From the NCBI GenBank assembly GCA_943329105.2, contig CALQCP020000010.1:1-25934 (forward strand): 25,934 nucleotides of DNA, read 5' to 3'. The position numbers were made by a program, and so were the translations under genes. Below are positions 7,478-15,025 of this stretch, in pieces. Each line of letters opens with the position of its first letter. Within the stretch, counting starts at the first letter, position 1. The stretch comes from Chitinophaga pinensis (GTDB lineage Bacteria; Planctomycetota; Phycisphaerae; Phycisphaerales; SM1A02). The notes beneath the pieces were generated by a model. The model was given only the letters and a program-made list of their open reading frames with translations. It was not told the DNA's origin and made no database searches.

Positions 7478-8896
7478 ATGGCCATGGGAGACTCTCAAGG
7501 CGAGTGGCGGGATGGCGACGAACTGGCCGAAGAGGCCCGGCGCCACTATGAAGACGGCCGTCTCGTTGAGGCGGAGGCTGCGCTTCGTCAGGCACTCGCG
7601 CGCAATCCGGATCGCCCGGAATGGCACTTCCACCTTGGTCGCCTGCTTGAACAAACCGAACGCGCCAAAGAGGCACGCGCCTCATACTTGCGATGCCATG
7701 AACTTGATCCCGATGCGCCCGAGCCATTGCTGGCTGCCGCATCGGTTGATGAGATTGAAGGCGACACCGCATCCGCGCTGCGTTACGTCGAGCGCGCCGT
7801 GTCGCTCGACCGCGAGTCCGATGAGTCGCACGCGCGACGCATTCGATTGCTTTCCACCGTCGGTCGCCACGACGATGCGCGCGATGCCTTCTACGAAGCG
7901 CAAGAATTCGTTGAGAGTCCTGCGTTCTCCATGATTGCCATGGCGTCCGGGCTTGAAGAACAAGGTGATATGCCCCGAGCAGCGTGGTGTTATCGCGAAG
8001 CGCTGCGCCATGACCCAGAGATGGCAGAAGTACGCACCATGTACGCGCGCTGCCTTGCCAATCAAGGCGACCACTCCAAGGCGCTCCAGAATTACATGCA
8101 TGTATTGCGCGAGCAGCCTGGCTACATTGAGGCGCTGCTTGGGTGCGCAGAGACGCTTGCGCACCTCGGCCGCGAATCCGATGCGGCGGAAAAATTGCGC
8201 CGCGTCGTGGAGATCGAGCCAGCCAATGTGCAAGCACACCACATGCTCGGTGCCCTTGACCTGCGCGCCGCGCGCTTTGATCGAGCAGCCATTGAATTTG
8301 AATTGGTACTGAAGTTGGAGCCAGAGCGAAATCTGGTACGTCTTGACCTTGCCGATGCACAGTTTCGGCGCGGTCGAATTCGCGAAGCACGCGAAACCAT
8401 GCGCGCGCTCCTTGCCGAGGGTCTGCCGGAGACGCCGCAGTCGGATGATCGATTTGCGTCTCGCCCGGAACATGAACGCGTGCGCACCCTGCGCGCGCAC
8501 AGCGCTGTATTTGCGCGGGCTGGCGCCTTGCTCGCCTTGTTGCGCGAGTGGGATTCGGCCGCCAAGATCATTCCCGAATTTGTAAAACTGCACGCAGCCG
8601 AACCAGACGCGTGGCGCGCACTGGCACGAGCGCGCTTTGAATCAAACGATATCGCTGGTGGTCGCGAGGCCAGTCTGCACGTACTGAAGCTCGATCCCAA
8701 GTGCGCCCTCAGCCATCACAATCTGGCGCTGGCTGCACTGCGAACCGGCGACCTCGCGGGTGCCAGCAGTTGGGTGCGCCGCGGCTTGGCGTTGGCACGC
8801 ACTGATGAAGGACTGCGCAGACTGCGCTCACGCGTACTCCTGACGCGCGTCCGCAGCTTGGCAAAGCAGTGCACCCGGATCTTCCGGCGCAGTTAG
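7478..8896 (+). CDS. Tetratricopeptide-repeat protein
   Basis: A 472-residue soluble protein made almost wholly of TPR-like helix pairs. Recognisable units lie at about 14-45, 47-78, 81-112, 150-180, 184-214, 218-248, 252-282, 368-398 and 402-436, with the usual G/A-x-x-x-x-A...P spacing and D/NP at unit ends. No signal peptide or catalytic domain is visible, so its role is probably protein-protein scaffolding; the partner cannot be read from the sequence. The less regular stretch at about 310-345 may be a loop between two TPR arrays. AGGA at 7467-7470 sits seven bases before ATG 7478, which supports that start. It stands alone on its strand, and its stop is followed by a hairpin shared with convergent rpsR. 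Confidence 0.85.
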   Translation: MAMGDSQGEWRDGDELAEEARRHYEDGRLVEAEAALRQALARNPDRPEWHFHLGRLLEQTERAKEARASYLRCHELDPDAPEPLLAAASVDEIEGDTASALRYVERAVSLDRESDESHARRIRLLSTVGRHDDARDAFYEAQEFVESPAFSMIAMASGLEEQGDMPRAAWCYREALRHDPEMAEVRTMYARCLANQGDHSKALQNYMHVLREQPGYIEALLGCAETLAHLGRESDAAEKLRRVVEIEPANVQAHHMLGALDLRAARFDRAAIEFELVLKLEPERNLVRLDLADAQFRRGRIREARETMRALLAEGLPETPQSDDRFASRPEHERVRTLRAHSAVFARAGALLALLREWDSAAKIIPEFVKLHAAEPDAWRALARARFESNDIAGGREASLHVLKLDPKCALSHHNLALAALRTGDLAGASSWVRRGLALARTDEGLRRLRSRVLLTRVRSLAKQCTRIFRRS

Positions 8897-8928
8897 CGCA
8901 GCGAGCACACCACCACCGAAAACCACCG

Positions 8929-8956
8929 ACGGGCACCACCTTGAAGTGGCGCCCGT
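8929..8956. terminator. Hairpin between convergent TPR gene and rpsR
   Basis: Arms ACGGGCACCAC (8929-8939) and GTGGCGCCCGT (8946-8956) pair with one mismatch around CTTGAA. The loop and general shape match the hairpin at 4699-4728. On the minus strand a short TTTT follows after a few bases; on the plus strand there is only TTGTTT ten bases on. Probably a bidirectional terminator. Confidence 0.6.
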
Positions 8957-8991
8957 AGTGATTGTTTCAGCAGTGTGCTGCGTGCTTTCGA

Positions 8992-9375
8992 TTAGGAAAG
9001 CAGGCTGGCGTACGGGATCAGTGCCATGAAGCGCGCGCGCTTGATGGCCTGAGCGACGCGTGACTGATCGCGGGCGGAGAGACCGGCTCGCTTGCGCGAG
9101 ATGATCTTGCCGTTGGAAGTGAGCACGCGACGCAGGTCGTCAATGTTCTTGTAGTCGATGGTGAGCTTCTGCTTGGCAGAACGCTCGCCGGGGGCGACGG
9201 CAACGGCGCCGAAGGCTGGTGGTTGGTTCTCGCGGTCGCGGGAGCCGTATGAGGAGCCGCCATCGCGATCACCACGGTCGCCGCGATCACCACGGTCGCC
9301 ACGATCGCGATCGCGCGAGCCAGAACCGTAAGAGGCGGAAGATCCGTAACCGTTACCTGAAGATTCGTTTGACAT
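8992..9375 (-). CDS. rpsR: 30S ribosomal protein bS18 with long low-complexity N-terminus
   Basis: Small-subunit ribosomal protein of the platform, normally bound to bS6. The S18 domain fills residues about 66-122 of 127: LTIDYKNIDDLRRVL, then GKIISRKRAGLSARDQSRVAQAIKRARFMALIPY. It is of the zinc-free type, with no cysteines. The preceding 65 or so residues are unusual: a Ser/Gly/Tyr-rich stretch, then a run of RD/GDRGD repeats (about 21-38), then SYGSRDRE; this should be disordered. ATG 9375 is preferred because translation then begins MSNESSGNG. A longer in-frame reading to 9579 exists but runs through a structured, leader-like region. The usual neighbours rpsF, ssb and rplI are absent. A TACACT box at 9491-9486 could be the promoter, giving a leader of about 100 bases. 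Confidence 0.93.
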   Translation of the reverse strand: MSNESSGNGYGSSASYGSGSRDRDRGDRGDRGDRGDRDGGSSYGSRDRENQPPAFGAVAVAPGERSAKQKLTIDYKNIDDLRRVLTSNGKIISRKRAGLSARDQSRVAQAIKRARFMALIPYASLLS

Positions 9376-9491
9376 AGATGCTCGTTCCGACTGGGTGAAG
9401 TGTCCTGACAGCACGCGCTGCCAGCTCGCCTTGGCTTCTCGGAGTAGGAGCCCCCGGAATGAACCGGGAGCGGCGAGAGTCCCGCAGTGTA
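9376..9491 (-). promoter_or_regulatory. Probable promoter and structured leader of rpsR
   Basis: On the minus strand TACACT at 9491-9486 resembles a -10 box; no matching -35 is clear. Downstream, the leader can form a CCCGG/CCGGG hairpin with a six-base loop (9453-9468) and contains further GC-rich self-complementary stretches before the start at 9375. In many bacteria the bS6-bS18 complex binds its own mRNA leader; an equivalent here is inference from position only. Confidence 0.35.
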
Positions 9492-9593
9492 GCCCAAACG
9501 CCGCACTTTCCTTCACTGCGCGGGCATTTCGAAGGGCTTGGACCGGCAATTCCTGTGGAAATACCTGCGCAAAGGGCACAAAAGTAACGTCCC

Positions 9594-9611
9594 ACCGAGG
9601 TTACACTCGGT
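9594..9611 (+). promoter_or_regulatory. Inverted repeat with embedded -10-like box just before the GGDEF-like gene
   Basis: ACCGAG (9594-9599) and CTCGGT (9606-9611) form a perfect 6-base inverted repeat around GTTACA. The -10-like TACACT (9602-9607) lies across it, seven bases before GTG 9615, so transcription could begin at or near the start codon. The repeat could be an operator over that promoter. Confidence 0.35.
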
Positions 9612-9614
9612 TTC

Positions 9615-10565
9615 GTGTCCGAGCACTCGCACGCCGAACGACTGTCGCGTCGGATCGAACTGAGCGCGGAGGAACTCTCGCTCCTGCTCGGTCCTGACCG
9701 ATTTGCGCCCACACCCGCCCACGAAGCGACGGTGTTGGATGTTGCAACCGATGAACCTGCCAGCTTCGCTGCACCGGTCGTCACGGAATCAGTGGCGGCC
9801 GATGCCGTTGCACTTCCGACCGGCGCACCGCGCTGCATCGGCGACACTGACTTGGTGCAGGCGTTACTTTCCGGCGCACCCAACTTTGAACAACTCGCAC
9901 TGCGTGCCATTCGCGAACGTACCGGCGAAGAACTCGCGCGCATCATCACTGGTAGCGCTGCAGATGCAATGGTGGCGACTGGTACCGCCACCATGATCAG
10001 CGAAGGTCGCGCATTTGTTGCACCCGTCGCTCCGGATGCGCGCGCTGCGTGGGCACTCTGGCTGAATCGATGGCTGGAACTCGCTGCCTTGGTTGGATCA
10101 CACGCGCCGCGTGGTCTGTGGGATGACCCGACCGGATTTCCATCGTGGCCCCGCTTGCGCCAGCAGGTCGCGCACCGCATTGCTGCTGCACGCTTGCGCC
10201 GCGAGTCGCTCACTGTTTCACTGTTGCGTATTGAGGACGTGGAACTGTGGAATCGCCGGTCGCAAATACTCCTTGACAATCCCTTCATGGGCCGGATCGC
10301 CACCGCGCTTGATGCGGCAGTAGTTCCCGGAGACGAGCTCGCCCGACTGGATGACGGCGGATTCGTGCTTGTTTCGCTGCGTGAATCCGCAACGCAAGAA
10401 CTTGCCGCCGCACTCCGCGCTGAAATTGCCAGCCTTCCCGGTGATGGGCCACGATCCCTCGTTGTCCATGTGGGAGTGGCCGCCGCGCCTTGGGATGCAA
10501 CCGATCCTGACTCGCTCCTTGAGCTTGCCGCCCGACGCGCAGCAGCAAGTTCCAATCAGGGCTGA
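9615..10565 (+). CDS. Protein with degenerate GGDEF-like C-terminal domain
   Basis: A 316-residue protein. Residues about 175-310 have the outline of a diguanylate cyclase (GGDEF) domain: a basic helix, the strand LTVSLLRIEDVELWNRR in place of the LDLDHFK strand, VPGDELARLDDGGFVLV where LGGDEF is expected, and VVHVGVAAAP before the last helix. The signature is LDDGGF, so the catalytic Gly-Gly-Asp/Glu-Glu arrangement is missing and cyclic-di-GMP synthesis is unlikely; a binding or structural role is more plausible. The N-terminal 170 residues match no family I recognise and lack a signal peptide or membrane helix. GTG 9615 is the first start and has no ribosome site. The next gene begins three bases after the stop, so the pair is almost certainly co-translated. 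The fold assignment is by pattern only. Confidence 0.6.
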   Translation: MSEHSHAERLSRRIELSAEELSLLLGPDRFAPTPAHEATVLDVATDEPASFAAPVVTESVAADAVALPTGAPRCIGDTDLVQALLSGAPNFEQLALRAIRERTGEELARIITGSAADAMVATGTATMISEGRAFVAPVAPDARAAWALWLNRWLELAALVGSHAPRGLWDDPTGFPSWPRLRQQVAHRIAAARLRRESLTVSLLRIEDVELWNRRSQILLDNPFMGRIATALDAAVVPGDELARLDDGGFVLVSLRESATQELAAALRAEIASLPGDGPRSLVVHVGVAAAPWDATDPDSLLELAARRAAASSNQG

Positions 10566-10568
10566 CCA

Positions 10569-11417
10569 GTGAAGGTTGTCATTCTTTCCGACCTACACCT
10601 TGGCCTCCGCGCCGCGCCGAATCCAGCAGAACTGCTAGCCGCACTTGAGGGTGCGCACGAGGTCATCCTGAACGGGGATGCCGCGGAGTCAGCATCCAGC
10701 TCATTCGGCGTGCGCGGTGAAGACTTTCTGGCAGAACTGCGCGAACGTCTGGCGCGAGTCAGCAGCACCGTGCTGCGGATTGAAGGGAATCATGATCCTG
10801 CCACCGGGGAACTCTCCGCATTGCGCGCTAACGGCCGCGTGCTCATCACCCACGGGCATGCCTTTCACCCAGCTATCGCGCCGTGGTCTGCGGCCGCTCA
10901 TCATGTAGCCGCCGAATTTGCGTGCGCGTACCAGGCAGCTGCAGGGTGCGCAGAACCAGAGCGAACCCTGCTTGCCGCACGCGCCGCCGCCATTGCAGAA
11001 CGCGGATTCGATAGTGCCGCATCACCATTCACGGTGCTACGCCGCATGGCGGCTCGGCCATGGGTGTTTCCAGTAGTGATCGGTTACTGGCGCATGTTTC
11101 CAGAATTGTCGGCACGCTTTTTGGAACGCGCTGCTACCGCCGCACAGGAACGGGCCGAACCCATTCCACAAGCCATTGTTGCTGGGCATTCGCATCGCGC
11201 CGGTGCATGGCTGGTCCGGGGCAAACTGGTACTGAACACCGGAAGTTTCACGCTTCCAGGACAGCCCCATGTGGTCACCATTTCTGATGACAGCGTCTCA
11301 CTCACGCCACTCACGCGCGTTGCTGGCGAATGGCGTCAGGATGCATCCGCGCGCAGGACCTGGGTGATTGACGAAATCGCACGCTCCACCGCGGCTCCAT
11401 CAATCCCCGTTTCATAG
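10569..11417 (+). CDS. Calcineurin-like metallophosphoesterase
   Basis: A 282-residue cytoplasmic phosphoesterase with the full dinuclear-metal motif set: D8-x-H10 in LSDLHLG, GD at 36-37, GNHD at 73-76, H95-G-H97 in ITHGHAFH and GHSH at 206-209. The insertion between 100 and 200 holds helices rich in A and aromatic residues. The substrate is not evident; this branch includes UDP-2,3-diacylglucosamine hydrolase-like and nucleotide-cleaving enzymes. The GTG start at 10569 lies three bases after the upstream stop, pointing to an operon with the degenerate GGDEF-like protein. The last 82 bases overlap the 3' end of the convergent HMG-CoA lyase gene (11336-11417). The tail beyond about residue 258 is therefore constrained on both strands and is not part of the catalytic core. 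Confidence 0.85.
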   Translation: MKVVILSDLHLGLRAAPNPAELLAALEGAHEVILNGDAAESASSSFGVRGEDFLAELRERLARVSSTVLRIEGNHDPATGELSALRANGRVLITHGHAFHPAIAPWSAAAHHVAAEFACAYQAAAGCAEPERTLLAARAAAIAERGFDSAASPFTVLRRMAARPWVFPVVIGYWRMFPELSARFLERAATAAQERAEPIPQAIVAGHSHRAGAWLVRGKLVLNTGSFTLPGQPHVVTISDDSVSLTPLTRVAGEWRQDASARRTWVIDEIARSTAAPSIPVS

Positions 11418-12220
11418 CCCGCAGACTCCAACATTCCCAACAACGCGGCGGTGTCCACATTGCCGCGCGCGCCGGGTGCGTACGGGCATCCACCAAGGCC
11501 ACCCGCGCTCGCATCAAAGCTGCGGACACCAAGCTGCAGCGCCATCCGCGCATTGTCCAGCGCACGACCATTGGTGTTGTGCAGATGGAGTGTTGTGCGC
11601 GCAGGCGCTAAGACGCTGGCAAGCTCTGCATACAAGCGCTCAATATCTTGGGGCTCGGCAACGCCCAACGTTTCTCCAAGATCAATCTCATCGGCACCCA
11701 GTGCAAGCATCTGCTCAACCACGCGACGCACTGCTGCTGGCGCAACTGCTCCGTCATACGGGCACCGCACCACGCAACTGACATACGCCCGCACCGGAAT
11801 TCCTGCTGCCTGCGCTGCTCGCACCACCGGAACAAACCGCGCTATGACTTCGGCAATGGTGCCGCCAGTATTTGCTGCGCTAAACCCCTCGCTCGCCGCG
11901 GCAAAGATTGCCACCTTATCCACACGCGCCGCCAGCGCTGCATCCATGCCGCGTTCATTGGGAACCAGTGCGCTGTAAACAGTGCCGGAGCGACGCTGAA
12001 TGCGCGCAAAGACATCGGCCGCATCTCCCAATTGTGGCACCCACTTTGGGCTTACAAAGCTAGAAACTTCAATTTCAGGGAATCCAGCCGCGGAGAGTGA
12101 ATCGACAAAATCCACCTTGGCAGCGGTGGAAACCAGGCGCTTCTCATTCTGTAATCCATCACGCGGGCCAACCTCCGTGAGGCGAACAAACCCCAGCGCA
12201 TCGGAAGATGTGCCAGTCAT
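11336..12220 (-). CDS. Hydroxymethylglutaryl-CoA lyase
   Basis: TIM-barrel lyase that splits HMG-CoA to acetoacetate and acetyl-CoA, the last step of leucine breakdown. Residues seen in the 294-residue protein: EVGPRDGLQNE with Arg20-Asp21, the metal-binding LHLHNTNG with His212 and His214, and the signature GLGGCPYAPGARGNV with catalytic Cys245. The human-type HDTYG motif is HNTNG here, a variation also found in bacterial members. Its ATG overlaps the stop of the upstream 88-residue membrane-protein gene by ATGA, so it is the third gene of a coupled operon with a YgfZ-like protein. The C-terminal 27 codons overlap the convergent phosphoesterase gene. No other leucine-degradation gene is in the window. 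A related 3-hydroxyacyl-CoA or homocitrate-type lyase is less likely, given the cysteine loop. Confidence 0.92.
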   Translation of the reverse strand: MTGTSSDALGFVRLTEVGPRDGLQNEKRLVSTAAKVDFVDSLSAAGFPEIEVSSFVSPKWVPQLGDAADVFARIQRRSGTVYSALVPNERGMDAALAARVDKVAIFAAASEGFSAANTGGTIAEVIARFVPVVRAAQAAGIPVRAYVSCVVRCPYDGAVAPAAVRRVVEQMLALGADEIDLGETLGVAEPQDIERLYAELASVLAPARTTLHLHNTNGRALDNARMALQLGVRSFDASAGGLGGCPYAPGARGNVDTAALLGMLESAGYETGIDGAAVERAISSITQVLRADAS

Positions 12221-12483
12221 TCGACTGGTCCTTGGCGCTGCTCCGTTGCCGCACGCTGACGATCGCGCGACGCGCCATTGCCGCGGGTCGCCGCATCATC
12301 GCGCCAGATACGCACTAAGAACGGAGTGAATACCGCAATGAGCGCCACGGTCAGCACGACCGCGCCCACAAACAACACCACCTCGGGCGAGATGCGCATA
12401 CCCACCTCCGAGCGCTGACCATCTTTGCCGGTCACCGGCGTCGTTTCAATCGGGTCACTCTCCTGCAGATACGCAGCGGTCAT
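12217..12483 (-). CDS. Small single-pass membrane protein, unknown function
   Basis: An 88-residue protein with a polar N-terminal segment of about 30 residues, one strong hydrophobic helix at about 34-57, then RIWRDD and a charged, Arg/Gln-rich tail. The positive residues just after the helix suggest the C-terminus is cytoplasmic. I do not recognise a family. The gene is real by context: its ATG overlaps the stop of the ygfZ-like gene (ATGA, 12480-12483) and its own stop overlaps the ATG of HMG-CoA lyase (ATGA, 12217-12220). It is locked between two enzymes, so it may anchor or regulate one of them, but nothing in the sequence shows this. Confidence 0.75.
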   Translation of the reverse strand: MTAAYLQESDPIETTPVTGKDGQRSEVGMRISPEVVLFVGAVVLTVALIAVFTPFLVRIWRDDAATRGNGASRDRQRAATEQRQGPVE

Positions 12484-13754
12484 GTTGCCTCAATTCGTTC
12501 TGGAAGAAATCGAAGGCCAGCCTGCACCGTTGCAGTGGCTCGTCCGCCTTCAGCAGGTACCAACAACACCGCACCCGGCTCTGTGTGCGCCGTTCGTACC
12601 ATGGCAAAGGCAATGCTTGCTGCACCCAACATCGGGGCCAGTGTGCTGCTCGTCACCGCTCCCACGGGGTTGCCCGGTTCACCATCCGCACCGCGCTCAA
12701 AGACGGGCGATCCCGATGTTGGCAACGCATCTTCTGTCATGCGTAGCGCTACTAAACGCTGCTTGGGCTTGCCCAAACTCTCCATGCGCGCCACCACTTC
12801 CTGCCCGGGATAGCACCCCTTCTTGAAGCTGGTCCGTGCGTTCAGAATGCCTGTTTCGTGCGGCAAATTGTCTGGACCAAAGTCAACATGATGAAGCGGC
12901 GTGCCGGCTTCGATACGTGCAATGTTGTACGCATGCCATCCGGCGGGACGCGCGCGGCGGCGGCCAATCTCTTGCACATCATGTTGCGAAACAAGTGCGT
13001 CCCATGCACGCCCGATCGCCTCGCGTGGAAGGAATATCTCTACACCCGGCGATCCGCATTGATCGCGTCGCGCAAGCACCGCAGCAGCACCGGCCAGCGT
13101 GCACGAAACGCAACGCGCATCATGATTCAGCGCCTCTAATTCAGCATCTTCAACGCCGGCATTCGAAAGTAACGCAGCGCCCTCGGGCCCGTGAACTGCC
13201 AGACGCCCCCACAACGCTGACTCATCGGTGATCTGCACATCCTCTGCAAACAAGAACGCATGCAGTGTGGCAACTGTCCGAGCAGCATCATGAATATCAA
13301 CATCAACCAGTGTCAACGGCGGCGTGCCGTCAACATCGGGCACGTGCACAAAGAGCAGGTCAGCCTCAATGCGACCCTTTCGATTCAGCCAGAAGCCCGC
13401 GCGCACATCGCCGCCGGCCATGTCCTTGAGTTCCTGCGTCACCATTCGATTGAGAAAGTCCACTCGATCCGCGCCGCGCACAGCAATGGTGCCGCGATGC
13501 GCCATGTCCAGCACCGCCGCGCCGCGCCGGAATGCGGCGTACTCAAGTTCAAGCAGTCCGTACCCCGCCACAATTTCCGGAGGCTCCACTGCCGCCGGGG
13601 GCGAAGTCGGCGCAGCCGCCGCGGTGGGCGCCACCTGCTCCGCGGCGCCCACGCCGTAGGGCATCCACTCAACCTCCACGGGCACGCCGCCCAGGCGGAC
13701 GCTTTCAACGCGTGCGTAGCGCTCATGCTCTTGTTGGAGTGGATTGACAGGCAT
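12480..13754 (-). CDS. ygfZ: YgfZ/GcvT-like folate-binding protein
   Basis: YgfZ proteins bind tetrahydrofolate and help maintain certain iron-sulphur enzymes. The hallmark KGCYPGQE is at residues 312-319 of 424, inside the region SFKKGCYPGQEVVARMESLGKPKQR. Upstream, residues about 65-130 show the GcvT-like start (AVLDMAHRGTIAVRGADRVDFLNRM, then GFWLNRKGRIEADLL). It is longer than E. coli YgfZ (about 326 residues). Part of the excess is an N-terminal segment with an Ala/Pro-rich linker at about 41-58; the C-terminal beta domain is also slightly expanded. It is distinguished from the glycine-cleavage T protein by the KGCYxGQE motif. It is the first gene of a three-gene operon with ATGA junctions and is divergent from the M42 peptidase gene. 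No strong ribosome site is seen before ATG 13754. Confidence 0.9.
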   Translation of the reverse strand: MPVNPLQQEHERYARVESVRLGGVPVEVEWMPYGVGAAEQVAPTAAAAPTSPPAAVEPPEIVAGYGLLELEYAAFRRGAAVLDMAHRGTIAVRGADRVDFLNRMVTQELKDMAGGDVRAGFWLNRKGRIEADLLFVHVPDVDGTPPLTLVDVDIHDAARTVATLHAFLFAEDVQITDESALWGRLAVHGPEGAALLSNAGVEDAELEALNHDARCVSCTLAGAAAVLARRDQCGSPGVEIFLPREAIGRAWDALVSQHDVQEIGRRRARPAGWHAYNIARIEAGTPLHHVDFGPDNLPHETGILNARTSFKKGCYPGQEVVARMESLGKPKQRLVALRMTEDALPTSGSPVFERGADGEPGNPVGAVTSSTLAPMLGAASIAFAMVRTAHTEPGAVLLVPAEGGRATATVQAGLRFLPERIEAT

Positions 13755-13790
13755 CCCGGAAGCATAGTTCGCCTACCATTTCCGTCCCGA

Positions 13791-13807
13791 TGCGAAATGA
13801 ATTCGCA
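13791..13807. promoter_or_regulatory. Inverted repeat in the ygfZ / M42 peptidase divergent region
   Basis: TGCGAA (13791-13796) and TTCGCA (13802-13807) are perfect arms around ATGAA, midway between two divergent starts (13754 minus, 13902 plus). It may be a dimeric-regulator site; no regulator gene is adjacent. Confidence 0.35.
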
Positions 13808-13901
13808 CATGTGTATCTGTACTGCCATCGTGGGCTCCGAGATTTGCACCGTCCCGCCCAGCAGAACGAACGCCGCTCAGTGATCGAAAGACCCCAACAC
13901 C

Positions 13902-14984
13902 ATGACTCTTGATATTGAACTCTTCCGTCGCCTCTGCGAAACCCCCGGCATTCCTGGTCGCGAAGAGCGCGTGCGTGCGGTGATTGAGAAGACCGTACTT
14001 GGCAAATCGGGCGGTGGACTGTTTGACACGTCCCACGTCGATGCCATGGGCTCGTTGATCTGCACCCGCAACGCCACCAAGGGCGGCAGCAGTCGCGGCG
14101 CAGAGCCAACCACCGTGCTGCTGGCCGCACACATGGATGAGATCGGTTTCTATGTTCGGCACGTTGATGACAACGGATTCATCTGGCTGAACGCCGCTGG
14201 TGGCTTTGACACCCGCAACCTCTTTGCCAGCCGCGTGACCGTGGTCACTGACAGTGGCGACATTCACGGCGTGATGAATCCCGGCGGCAAGCCGATCCAC
14301 ATTTCCAACGATGCCGAACGCACCAAGGTACCGGGCGTGGAAGAGTTCTTTGTTGATCTTGGCATGACTGCAGCGGACGTCAAGAAGCGCGTCAAGGTGG
14401 GCGACTATGTGGTGCTCAACCAACCGTTCATGGAAACGCCCCTCAAAATCGTCAGCAAGGCGCTCGACAATCGCATGGCTTGCTTTGTTGCCATTGAAGC
14501 GCTCCGGCACATGCACCGCAAGAACGTGAAGCATGCAGCCAACATTGTGGTTGCATTCTGCACGCAAGAAGAAGTTGGCCTGCGCGGCGCCACCACTGCT
14601 GCAAATCAGGTGGGCGCGGATATCGGCGTCGGTTTGGATGTCAATCTCGCCTGCGATACGCCCGGCGTTCCAGATTCACAGCGCGTCACCAAGCACGGCG
14701 ATGGCGCGGCAGTGATGATTCAAGACAGCAGCATGATCAGCGATTACACGCTGGTGCAAGAGATTTGCGCCGTTGCCAAGAAGCACCGCATTCCGCACCA
14801 ACGCGCCATCCTGCCGCGCGGTGGTCAAGATGGTGCCGCCATTCAACGCTCCGGTCGCGGCGCGCGCTGTGTCGCACTCGGCGCCGGCACGCGCTACATC
14901 CACACCAGTACTGAAATGCTGGACAAGGCAGACCTGGAAGCGGTGATCGACCTGCTTGCTGCTTGGCTTCCAACTATTGCCTGA
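13902..14984 (+). CDS. M42-family metallo-aminopeptidase
   Basis: A cytoplasmic, typically tetrahedral, dinuclear metal aminopeptidase (also annotated as glutamyl aminopeptidase or endoglucanase-like). All metal and catalytic residues are visible in the 360-residue protein: His77 and Asp79 in LAAHMDEIG, Asp189 in KALDNRMAC, Glu223-Glu224 in TQEEVGLRGA, Asp246 in GLDVN and His334 in TRYIHTSTEM. Length is typical for the family. The segment between about 105 and 175 corresponds to the family's beta-barrel dimerisation domain. Insertions are modest, for example KGGSSRGAEP at about 60-69. ATG 13902 is the first start and gives the expected N-terminus (LCETPGIPGREE); GAAAGA upstream is a weak ribosome site. 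It stands alone, divergent from the ygfZ operon and convergent with murG. Peptide preference cannot be told. Confidence 0.92.
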   Translation: MTLDIELFRRLCETPGIPGREERVRAVIEKTVLGKSGGGLFDTSHVDAMGSLICTRNATKGGSSRGAEPTTVLLAAHMDEIGFYVRHVDDNGFIWLNAAGGFDTRNLFASRVTVVTDSGDIHGVMNPGGKPIHISNDAERTKVPGVEEFFVDLGMTAADVKKRVKVGDYVVLNQPFMETPLKIVSKALDNRMACFVAIEALRHMHRKNVKHAANIVVAFCTQEEVGLRGATTAANQVGADIGVGLDVNLACDTPGVPDSQRVTKHGDGAAVMIQDSSMISDYTLVQEICAVAKKHRIPHQRAILPRGGQDGAAIQRSGRGARCVALGAGTRYIHTSTEMLDKADLEAVIDLLAAWLPTIA

Positions 14985-15025
14985 GTTGCCGCGCTCCCGG
15001 GCGCAACCGCGTCGCTATGGAAATG

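Noticed and set aside
9241..9320. Short repeats resembling a CRISPR or tandem array inside rpsR
   Set aside because: They are in-frame codons of the GDRGD repeats of bS18, not spacer-separated repeats.
9376..9579. Longer bS18 reading frame starting at 9579
   Set aside because: The added residues run through a probable promoter and leader and give no S18-like sequence; ATG 9375 is the better start.
9353..10555. 400-codon minus-strand frame opposite the GGDEF-like gene
   Set aside because: Ser/Arg/Ala-rich shadow produced by codon bias on the other strand; the plus-strand pair with a 3-base junction is better supported.
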